This document shows, in pieces, positions 1 to 4,872 of a DNA stretch of 6,501 bases (position 1 is the stretch's first letter; each line of letters opens with the position of its first letter). A program made the position numbers and the translations under genes. The notes under the pieces were generated by a model. It worked only from the letters and a program-made list of their open reading frames with translations, searched no databases and had not been told where the DNA came from. Origin of the DNA: an uncultured Erysipelotrichaceae bacterium (GTDB lineage Bacteria > Bacillota_I > Bacilli_A > RFN20 > CAG-826); contig CADCCA010000053.1 in assembly GCA_902799855.1 (NCBI GenBank), positions 1-6,501 of the forward strand, in the 5' to 3' direction.

Positions 1-390
1 GAAGAAAACGCTGTTATCTTCGGCTTAACCGCAGAAGAAGTGGAACGCCATAACACCATGAACGATTACAACCCATGGGATGTTTATAATAATGATTATC
101 GCGTTAAGGGAATCTTGGATTCATTATTCAATAGTGAATGGTCTGGTTTCCGCCACGATAGATTCACCATGATTTTTGATGAAATCATGAACAAACATGA
201 TGAATACTACATCCTCGCTGATTTTGATAGTTATGTTAAAGGTCAAGAAAAGATTCAAGAGTTGTATCAAAACCGTAAATTATGGAACAAGATGTGCTTG
301 ATGAACATCGCTAACTCTTCATTCTTCACAAGTGATAGAACTATCAAGAGTTACGCGGAAGAGATTTGGCACTTAACTGAGGTCAAATAA
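1..390 (+). CDS. glgP: Glycogen/starch/maltodextrin phosphorylase, C-terminal part (5'-truncated by window)
   Basis: The reading frame is open from the first base and ends at TAA 388-390, giving 129 C-terminal residues of a protein usually about 750-850 residues long. The enzyme is a cytoplasmic PLP-dependent glycosyltransferase (GT35) that releases glucose-1-phosphate from alpha-1,4-glucans. Visible family signatures are the FGLTAEEVE stretch near the start, then an aspartate-aromatic segment ending in ILADFDSYVKGQ, then W-N-K-M followed by NIANSSFFTSDRTIKSYAEEIW. The last is the typical end of the phosphorylase fold, where the SSDR-type loop lies close to the PLP phosphate pocket. The PLP lysine lies upstream of the window. 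The GTG at position 40 is internal and is not a start. The dUTPase gene follows after one base, so the two are probably co-transcribed. Glycogen and maltodextrin phosphorylases cannot be told apart from this piece, so the symbol is a best guess. Confidence 0.93.
   Translation, partial: EENAVIFGLTAEEVERHNTMNDYNPWDVYNNDYRVKGILDSLFNSEWSGFRHDRFTMIFDEIMNKHDEYYILADFDSYVKGQEKIQELYQNRKLWNKMCLMNIANSSFFTSDRTIKSYAEEIWHLTEVK
378..383 (+). promoter_or_regulatory. Ribosome binding site of the dUTPase gene, inside the phosphorylase 3' end
   Basis: TGAGGT lies nine to ten bases before the ATG at 392 and overlaps the last codons of the phosphorylase gene. With the TAATATG junction (stop, one base, start) it supports ATG 392 as the real start and suggests coupled translation of the two genes. 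Confidence 0.6.
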
Positions 391-391
391 T

Positions 392-883
392 ATGCAAATC
401 GACCTCAATCATTTATACAAAAAGCAAGCTGAACTAGATCAACGTATTGCCGATAACCATCATGTTAGCTATGCTTCCACAAGACATAGAAGAATTCTTG
501 CTCTTTTAGTGGAAATCGGTGAATTCGCTAATGCGACACGCTGCTTTAAGTATTGGTCAAATAAGAGTAGTGAACCACTCGATATAGTCTTAGATGAATA
601 TGTCGATGGCTTACATTTCTTCCTTTCTTTGGGCATTGATATCAACGTTAGCAAAAGAGCGTATAACCACACTAAGCACGCTGATAATTTGACTGATCAA
701 ATCTTGGAAGTGTATCGTTTAGCCTCTATTTTCTTAAAGAAACAAGATGAAAAGAGCTATGTTAAAGCTTTTCAAGCTTTTATCAACATCACACCTTTAT
801 TAAAAGTGAGATGGTCGACAATTGAAAAGGCCTACTATAAAAAACTTGGTGAGAATTATTCCCGCCAAGACAATAACTACTAA
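392..883 (+). CDS. Dimeric all-alpha dUTP diphosphatase (dUTPase_2 family)
   Basis: A 163-residue protein of the all-alpha NTP pyrophosphatase superfamily (MazG/dimeric dUTPase type), which hydrolyses dUTP to dUMP and pyrophosphate. This keeps uracil out of DNA and feeds thymidylate synthesis. The metal-binding pattern is visible: E41-x-x-E44 in LLVEIGEFAN and E69-x-x-D72 in DEYVDGLHF, the ExxE ... ExxD arrangement that binds magnesium. Between them, CFKYWSNK (51-58) matches the family's aromatic F-K-x-W segment near the nucleotide pocket. The length is close to that of short bacterial and phage members. It starts one base after the phosphorylase stop, with a GAGG site ahead, and its end is 11 bases from the end of a convergent gene. 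The family is also common in phages, but nothing else here looks phage-derived. A related pyrophosphatase with different base specificity cannot be excluded. Confidence 0.9.
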   Translation: MQIDLNHLYKKQAELDQRIADNHHVSYASTRHRRILALLVEIGEFANATRCFKYWSNKSSEPLDIVLDEYVDGLHFFLSLGIDINVSKRAYNHTKHADNLTDQILEVYRLASIFLKKQDEKSYVKAFQAFINITPLLKVRWSTIEKAYYKKLGENYSRQDNNY

Positions 884-894
884 GCTAAGGTTTA

Positions 895-1332
895 TTAATC
901 GTTTAATAAGGAATCGATATCGTTCTCGGTATAAACTTCGATTCCTTTTTCTTTTAAATAACGAGCGGTAATTCCCATTCCGGAAATCACTTTATGAGAG
1001 AAAGAACCATCATAAATCTCATTAGAACCACAAGAAGGAGATTTCTCTTTTAAGATAACTTTCTTAATTTTAAGAAATAAGCAAATATTAAATGCGAGTT
1101 CAGCCCCTCTTTCAAACGCCATTGTCACATCTTGTCCTTCTTGATTAATGACGCGACCATCTTTGATTTCTGATGGTGAACGTGGTGTTTTTAAGCCGCC
1201 TTCAACTTCAGGACAAAACGGGATAAGTTCATACTTTTCTAACAACTTATCGATTAATGGTGATTTGTTATTGCCGCCGTTATATTTAACGTTATCACCA
1301 ACTAAACAAGCAGAAATGAGAATTCTTTCCAT
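895..1332 (-). CDS. DUF523 family protein (YbbK-like), function unknown
   Basis: A 145-residue soluble protein matching the small cysteine-containing DUF523 family, found stand-alone or fused to DUF1722 domains. Family marks are SACLVG near the N-terminus (C9), a region with FCPEVEGGL followed by PRSPSE (C40, residues 39-54), and KEKSPSCGSNEIYDG (C101, residues 95-109). The three conserved cysteines suggest metal, cluster or thiol chemistry, but no function is established that I can cite, so this stays open. The start ATG (complement of 1330-1332) fits the family, whose members begin a few residues before the SACL motif. No Shine-Dalgarno is seen before it, and a promoter sits only 11 bases upstream, so the mRNA is probably nearly leaderless. 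The gene stands alone on its strand, convergent with the dUTPase gene and divergent from the peptidase operon. Its 3' end carries the neighbour's terminator. Confidence 0.9.
   Translation of the reverse strand: MERILISACLVGDNVKYNGGNNKSPLIDKLLEKYELIPFCPEVEGGLKTPRSPSEIKDGRVINQEGQDVTMAFERGAELAFNICLFLKIKKVILKEKSPSCGSNEIYDGSFSHKVISGMGITARYLKEKGIEVYTENDIDSLLND
908..955 (+). terminator. Rho-independent terminator of the phosphorylase-dUTPase transcript
   Basis: A perfect 10-bp stem, AAGGAATCGA (908-917) with TCGATTCCTT (938-947), encloses a 20-base loop. A T-rich tract runs from 946 to 955 (five T, C, four T). It starts 25 bases after the dUTPase stop. The whole element lies within the last codons of the opposite-strand DUF523 gene. 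In the minus direction the tract after the stem is poor in T, so it acts mainly for the plus strand. The long loop lowers certainty. Confidence 0.65.
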
Positions 1333-1340
1333 AAAACGAA

Positions 1341-1361
1341 ATTATTTTAATGTGAAATAAT
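1341..1361. repeat. 7-bp inverted repeat over the DUF523 promoter -10
   Basis: ATTATTT (1341-1347) and AAATAAT (1355-1361) are perfect inverted copies separated by seven bases. The left arm overlaps the predicted -10 element of the DUF523 gene (1344-1349). It could be a regulator half-site pair or a chance product of AT-rich DNA. Confidence 0.35.
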
Positions 1362-1372
1362 CTCTTCTTCAA
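1344..1372 (-). promoter_or_regulatory. Promoter of the DUF523 gene, with near-leaderless spacing
   Basis: Read on the minus strand, TTGAAG (complement of 1367-1372) and TAAAAT (complement of 1344-1349) are separated by exactly 17 bases, a good match to a sigma-A/sigma-70 type promoter. The -10 ends 11 bases before the ATG at 1332. Transcription would therefore begin about five bases before the start codon, leaving no room for a Shine-Dalgarno site. Confidence 0.55.
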
Positions 1373-1384
1373 GACGCGCAAACA

Positions 1385-1404
1385 AATCATAAATAATTAT
1401 GATT
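1385..1404. repeat. 20-bp palindrome in the divergent promoter region, candidate operator
   Basis: AATCATAA (1385-1392) and TTATGATT (1397-1404) are perfect 8-bp inverted arms around a 4-base centre, ATAA. It sits between the two divergent promoters and covers the place where the -35 of the rightward promoter would be. It is positioned like a repressor site, but AT-rich DNA gives such palindromes by chance more often than balanced DNA does. Confidence 0.4.
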
Positions 1405-1426
1405 ATTAATTGAATTAAGATAGAAT
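1397..1426 (+). promoter_or_regulatory. Likely promoter of the peptidase-methyltransferase-hydrolase operon
   Basis: TAGAAT (1421-1426) is a plausible -10, six bases before the ATG at 1433. The -35 is weak (TTATGA at 1397-1402, 18-base spacing) and falls in the palindrome. Transcription would start at or next to the A of the start codon, giving a leaderless message. This is consistent with the absence of a Shine-Dalgarno before 1433. Confidence 0.4.
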
Positions 1427-1432
1427 ATTAGC

Positions 1433-2071
1433 ATGGACACAAAAATGGTGTATAACCTTGAAGGCAAAGATTACGAAGTAGTCATTACATATAAGCGAAT
1501 AAGAAATATCCATTTCCGTTTTGAAAACGGTGCCTTTCGTATTTCGTGTCCAAGAAGAACTCCGGAAAAAATGATTAAAAGTGGGTTAGATAAGTACGCT
1601 AAAAAGCTCGTTAATAGAAGTGTCAAAGAACAAGCTTTTGGAGATGATTACTTTTATCTCTTTGGCAAGAAAATTGAAGTCTCATACCCTGGTCAATTGC
1701 AGTATGATGCTGAGACAACTTTATGCTATAAAAGTAAAGATGATTTGTTAAAGAAATTACGCAAATTATTCTTAAACTATATGACGTCTCGCACGCTTTT
1801 ATTTGCTGACCGCATGAATTGTCCCCATTATTTCGTAAAGGTGAGACAAATGAAATCTAGATATGGTTCAAATAATCGCCATGCTAAGACAATTACTTAT
1901 TCTTTAACTTTGCTTCATTATTCCCCAGAAATCATCGATTCAGTAATTGTTCACGAACTCGCACATTGTTATGTCTATAATCACAGCGATAGTTTCTATC
2001 GTGTTGTATATAAGTACTGTCCAGAGTATGATGTATTAAGGAAAAAACTAATCAAGGCGGTATTTGAATAA
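1433..2071 (+). CDS. YgjP-like (DUF45) zinc metallopeptidase
   Basis: A 212-residue protein of the YgjP/DUF45 group, related to SprT and other gluzincin-like peptidases. The zinc motif HELAH is at 174-178 (H174, E175 catalytic, H178), and H184 in YNHSDSFY is the likely third ligand. The order MKSRYGS (140-146), a beta segment, HELAH, NHS and a final CPEY (196-199) follows the family architecture. The N-terminal half (about 15-100) matches the usual beta-rich lead-in with R-x-R-N-I-H-F. There is no signal peptide or membrane segment, so it is cytoplasmic. The physiological substrate of the family is not known to me. It departs from the usual W-G-S-C signature, having Y144 and N147 in those places. 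ATG 1433 is preferred, with ATG 1445 as an alternative; neither has a clear ribosome site. It is first in a three-gene operon and its stop overlaps the next start. Confidence 0.85.
   Translation: MDTKMVYNLEGKDYEVVITYKRIRNIHFRFENGAFRISCPRRTPEKMIKSGLDKYAKKLVNRSVKEQAFGDDYFYLFGKKIEVSYPGQLQYDAETTLCYKSKDDLLKKLRKLFLNYMTSRTLLFADRMNCPHYFVKVRQMKSRYGSNNRHAKTITYSLTLLHYSPEIIDSVIVHELAHCYVYNHSDSFYRVVYKYCPEYDVLRKKLIKAVFE
2054..2060 (+). promoter_or_regulatory. Ribosome binding site deciding the methyltransferase start
   Basis: AAGGCGG, close to AGGAGG, ends 10 bases before ATG 2071. The second in-frame ATG at 2083 has no such site. This favours 2071, which overlaps the previous stop codon as TAATG and implies coupled translation. 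Confidence 0.5.
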
Positions 2072-2793
2072 TGCTCGAAATAATGTCCAAAAATAATCAA
2101 AAGATTAAAGATGCCTGCGCTCTTAAAATGAAAAAGGTGCGTCAAGAAAAAGGTCTTTTCTTAATGGAAGGCATTAAAAACCTTGATATGGCTTTAAAAT
2201 TTGGTGTTGTTAAGCAAATCTTCACCTCTATTGGTTTACCGAAACTCAAACAGGATGTCGAATGCTATAAAGTAAACGACGAAGTACTAAGAAAACTTGC
2301 TAATTCAGAAAACCCAGAAGGTGTGGTCTTTGTTTGCGAACAATTAAAGCCCAAAAAAGATCCAAAAGATTATCATAAAATCGTTTATCTAGATCAAATT
2401 AATGACCCAGGTAATTTAGGCACAATTTTAAGAACAGCAGTAGCATTTAACTACGATGCTGTTATCTTAAGCAAAAGTAGTGTAGATTTATATAACGAAA
2501 AAGTCGTAGCGGCTAGCAAAGGAGCTTTATTCCTTATCGATGCTTTCTACGATGATATCGCAAATTATATTAGTAACCGCACAGTTATTGTCAGTGCTTT
2601 AGATGGTGCTGTTCCTTTATCTACTTGTCCAAAAGAAGAAAACTTTGTGCTTGTTTTAGGCAATGAAAGTCATGGTGTCTCTCCTGAAATAATCAAAAAA
2701 GCTGATAAAGTTGTAAAGATTGAAATGGAAGACGCTATTGATTCTTTGAATGTCGCGGTAGCCGCTGGTATCTTGATGAATTATTTCAAATAA
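2071..2793 (+). CDS. SpoU/TrmH-family RNA 2'-O-methyltransferase (YsgA-like)
   Basis: A 240-residue SPOUT methyltransferase that transfers a methyl group from S-adenosylmethionine to a ribose 2'-OH, most likely on 23S rRNA. The N-terminal part (about 5-90) is the L30e-like substrate-binding domain typical of RlmB/TsnR/YsgA proteins, with FLMEGIKNL at 30-38. The SpoU domain shows all three motifs: motif 1 NDPGNLGTILR (N111 to R121), motif 2 VLGNESHGVS (195-204, E199) and motif 3 DSLNVAVAAGI (224-234). These form the trefoil knot that binds the cofactor. In Bacillus subtilis ysgA lies directly upstream of pheS-pheT. Here the same order holds with a hydrolase gene and a promoter in between, so YsgA is the likely counterpart. 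The exact target nucleotide cannot be read from the sequence. TrmH (tRNA Gm18) is less likely because of the L30e-like extension. Confidence 0.9.
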   Translation: MLEIMSKNNQKIKDACALKMKKVRQEKGLFLMEGIKNLDMALKFGVVKQIFTSIGLPKLKQDVECYKVNDEVLRKLANSENPEGVVFVCEQLKPKKDPKDYHKIVYLDQINDPGNLGTILRTAVAFNYDAVILSKSSVDLYNEKVVAASKGALFLIDAFYDDIANYISNRTVIVSALDGAVPLSTCPKEENFVLVLGNESHGVSPEIIKKADKVVKIEMEDAIDSLNVAVAAGILMNYFK

Positions 2794-2794
2794 T

Positions 2795-3724
2795 ATGGTT
2801 GGTCCAATTGCGAAAGTATATCTTGAAAAGTTTGTGTGCCGCTATGATAAAGAAATAGGGGTTCCTTATTATTCTGTCGAGGATTTCAAAGGCTTCAATC
2901 GTGAAGCTTTTACTTTTAACAATTCCAAAGGAATTGAAATTCATTATTTCTATTATTATTACGCTAATTATCGCGCCGATAGAATCATCCTTTTCTGTCC
3001 AGGCTTAGGACCAGGACACGCCTCTTATATGGCGGAAATTGAGACGCTTGCGAAACGCGGTTATAAAGTTCTAACTCTAGATTACACGGGATGTGGTGAA
3101 TCTAAAGGCGATAACATGGGTTCTTTAAACTTTCCAACTAAAGATGTGATGGAGCTTTTAGATTTGCTTAAACTAGACCAAGAAATCATTCTTATCGGCC
3201 ACTCCTTAGGAGGATTTACTGCTTTAAAGGTAGCTTTTTTAAGAAAAGAAATCACTAAAGTCGTGGTTATGTCACCAATCCTTGAAATCAAATCAATGAT
3301 TCTAAAAGCCTCTAAATCTAAATTTATCACTTATTGGCTCATGAAATATGAACAAAAGGTCGCTAAAGAATATAACATTATTGATGTACCTAAATATTTA
3401 TGTAACACAACCGATAATATCTTATTTATCCAATCAGTTGATGATCCAATGGTGCCTTATGAAACGTCATTAAAAATCGCGGAAGAAACCAGTAATCCAC
3501 ACATCAAAACTATTAAAATGGAAGGCCGTAAGCATAACCCTAACTATTCCGAAGAGGCAGTACAATACATGAACCAAGTTTTTGGCGCGTTCAACCGCCG
3601 TGTCATGGATAAGAAAATAACCACGGACGAAGAAAGAATTGCTTATTTCAAAGATGTCTCTATTGCTAAACTAACCGAACAAGATCAAAAGTTATTCGAT
3701 CAGATATTCGCATTTATCAAATAG
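2795..3724 (+). CDS. Alpha/beta hydrolase (serine hydrolase), substrate unknown
   Basis: A 309-residue alpha/beta-hydrolase-fold protein, probably a cytoplasmic esterase or acyl hydrolase. The fold is visible in order: ILFCPGLGPG (oxyanion-loop strand, 65-74), LDYTGCGESKG (95-105), the nucleophile elbow GHSLGG with S137 (135-140), the acid D217 in SVDDPMVP and H247 in GRKHNPNY, completing a Ser-Asp-His triad. Residues 160-205 form a short helical cap. A C-terminal tail of about 50 residues after the core domain is predicted helical and charged. A run of aromatics (YFYYYY, 51-56) lies in the beta strand before the first core strand. There is no signal peptide. ATG 2795 follows the previous stop by one base (TAATATG) with no clear ribosome site, so translation is probably coupled. 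It is the only gene of the operon that ends in TAG. Triad and fold are firm, but the substrate cannot be inferred. Confidence 0.87.
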   Translation: MVGPIAKVYLEKFVCRYDKEIGVPYYSVEDFKGFNREAFTFNNSKGIEIHYFYYYYANYRADRIILFCPGLGPGHASYMAEIETLAKRGYKVLTLDYTGCGESKGDNMGSLNFPTKDVMELLDLLKLDQEIILIGHSLGGFTALKVAFLRKEITKVVVMSPILEIKSMILKASKSKFITYWLMKYEQKVAKEYNIIDVPKYLCNTTDNILFIQSVDDPMVPYETSLKIAEETSNPHIKTIKMEGRKHNPNYSEEAVQYMNQVFGAFNRRVMDKKITTDEERIAYFKDVSIAKLTEQDQKLFDQIFAFIK

Positions 3725-3741
3725 TAACTTTTATCCTCATC

Positions 3742-3780
3742 AAAACATTATTACAAAATTCATATGTAATATGTTTTTTT
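3742..3780 (+). terminator. AT-rich Rho-independent terminator of the peptidase operon
   Basis: AAAACAT-T-ATTACA (3742-3755) pairs with TGTAATATGTTTT (3765-3777), a 13-bp stem with one bulged T and a 9-base loop. It is followed by a T-run at 3774-3780 that overlaps the end of the stem. It begins 17 bases after the hydrolase stop. Only two G-C pairs support the stem, so it may be leaky. Confidence 0.6.
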
Positions 3781-3781
3781 A

Positions 3782-3790
3782 TGCTATAAT
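3782..3790 (+). promoter_or_regulatory. pheST promoter (extended -10)
   Basis: TGCTATAAT gives a consensus TATAAT (3785-3790) with a TGn extension. No good -35 is found at 16-18 bases; that region falls in the terminator stem, so the extended -10 probably carries recognition. The expected start near 3797 leaves a leader of only about 23 bases, too short for a T-box riboswitch. Confidence 0.7.
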
Positions 3791-3805
3791 CATTAACGAA
3801 TTTGA

Positions 3806-3819
3806 AAGCGAGGACGCTT
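3806..3819 (+). promoter_or_regulatory. pheS ribosome binding site in the loop of a 5-bp hairpin
   Basis: AAGCG (3806-3810) and CGCTT (3815-3819) are perfect complements around the loop AGGA (3811-3814), the core of the Shine-Dalgarno sequence GAGGA. The stem abuts the ATG at 3820. The ribosome site supports ATG 3820 over the in-frame TTG at 3802, which has none. Confidence 0.5.
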
Positions 3820-4857
3820 ATGGAAAATAACAATCTATTAGAGTTAAAAGAAAAAGCTCTTCAAGAAATTGAGAAAGCTGAAACTAGTGATGCTTTAAAT
3901 GCTGTCCGTAATACTTACCTTTCCAAGAAAAGTGATCTTTCTAGTTTGACTTCTAAGATTGGTACCTTACCTCCAGAAGAAAGAAAATCTTTTGGCGCAG
4001 CATTAACCGAAGTGAGAGTGGCCATTACTTCTGCCATTGAAGAAAAAGCCGCTTTTCTTAAGAACAAAGAATTAGATGAGCGTCTCAGTAAAGAGACAAT
4101 CGACATTTCTTTACCAGGTCATTCCTATAATTTAGGAGGCCGTAACCCATTCTATGTCATTAGAGATGAAATGATTCAAATCTTCTTAGGCATGGGTTTT
4201 GAAGTGGCGGATGGACCAGAAGTTGAGACAGATTTATATAACTTCGAACTTTTAAATATTCCAAAAGATCATCCTGCAAGAGATATGCAAGATACTTTCT
4301 ATATTAATGAAAATGAGTTATTAAGAACTCATACTTCCCCAGTTCAAGCCAGAACTATGGAAGCCAAAAAGGGCGCACCTGTGCGTATTATTTGCCCAGG
4401 TAAGACCTATCGTAGAGACGATGATGATGCGACCCACTCTCATCAATTCGCTCAAATCGAAGGTCTAGTTATTGATAAAAATATCAATATTGGCCACTTA
4501 AAAGCGACATTAGAATTATTCGCTAAAAAGATGTTTGGTGAAAAAAGAGAAATCAGATTAAGAAGTTCATACTTCCCATTCACCGAACCAAGTGTTGAAG
4601 TTGATATTACCTGTGCTAACTGTGGCGGTAAAGGCTGCAATATGTGCAAAGGTACTGGCTATATTGAAATCCTCGGTGGTGGTATGGTCCATCCAAACGT
4701 CTTAAAGATGAATGGCTACGATCCAGAAGAATATAGTGGCTTCGCTTTTGGTATCGGCATCGAACGTGTCGCTATCTTAAGATACGGCATCGATGATATC
4801 CGTAAATTTTATCAAAACGATGTGAGATTCTTGAAGCAATTCAAGAAAATGAGCTAA
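3820..4857 (+). CDS. pheS: Phenylalanine-tRNA ligase alpha subunit
   Basis: A 345-residue catalytic subunit of the (alpha-beta)2 phenylalanyl-tRNA synthetase, a class II enzyme that charges tRNA-Phe in the cytoplasm. The length is typical. Residues 1-90 are the N-terminal coiled-coil that contacts tRNA. The class II core follows: motif 1 region [11 protein letters not shown] (126-136), [12 protein letters not shown] (167-178), motif 2 with YRRD and [12 protein letters not shown] (197-215), [11 protein letters not shown] (252-262), and motif 3 [18 protein letters not shown] (306-323). A309 corresponds to the alanine lining the phenylalanine pocket (A294 in E. coli). A C-x2-C-x4-C-x2-C group (C265, C268, C273, C276) forms a possible zinc knuckle seen in some Gram-positive PheS and absent from E. 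coli. ATG 3820 is chosen from its ribosome site. pheT follows after 15 bases in the same operon. Confidence 0.98.
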   Translation: MENNNLLELKEKALQEIEKAETSDALNAVRNTYLSKKSDLSSLTSKIGTLPPEERKSFGAALTEVRVAITSAIEEKAAFLKNKELDERLSKETIDISLPGHSYNLGGRNPFYVIRDEMIQIFLGMGFEVADGPEVETDLYNFELLNIPKDHPARDMQDTFYINENELLRTHTSPVQARTMEAKKGAPVRIICPGKTYRRDDDDATHSHQFAQIEGLVIDKNINIGHLKATLELFAKKMFGEKREIRLRSSYFPFTEPSVEVDITCANCGGKGCNMCKGTGYIEILGGGMVHPNVLKMNGYDPEEYSGFAFGIGIERVAILRYGIDDIRKFYQNDVRFLKQFKKMS

Positions 4858-4866
4858 GAGGAGGGG
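4858..4866 (+). promoter_or_regulatory. Strong ribosome binding site of pheT
   Basis: GAGGAGGGG directly follows the pheS stop and contains GGAGG (4860-4864) eight bases before ATG 4873, the best Shine-Dalgarno in the window. It makes ATG 4873 the start rather than the in-frame TTG at 4867. Confidence 0.8.
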
Positions 4867-4872
4867 TTGACA

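Noticed and set aside
392..883. dUTPase as sign of a prophage
   Set aside because: The family is frequent in phages, but the gene is coupled to a metabolic gene and no phage genes are nearby.
892..909. TTATTAA/TTAATAA hairpin as terminator of the DUF523 gene
   Set aside because: It is a seven-pair stem of only A and T with no T-run after it on the minus strand; too weak to call.
1148..1360. 70-codon plus-strand frame opposite the DUF523 gene
   Set aside because: It is antisense to a recognised family protein and has no recognisable protein features.
3725..3819. T-box riboswitch upstream of pheST
   Set aside because: Only 95 bases separate the hydrolase stop from pheS, and the probable start near 3797 leaves about 23 bases. 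There is no specifier stem or T-box sequence, and the one hairpin lies before the promoter.
3802..3819. TTG start extending PheS by six residues
   Set aside because: It has no ribosome site of its own, while GAGGA lies between it and ATG 3820 at correct spacing.
4867..4872. TTGACA as a -35 element of an internal pheT promoter
   Set aside because: No -10 is found 16-18 bases downstream, and the hexamer is simply the spacer between the strong ribosome site and ATG.
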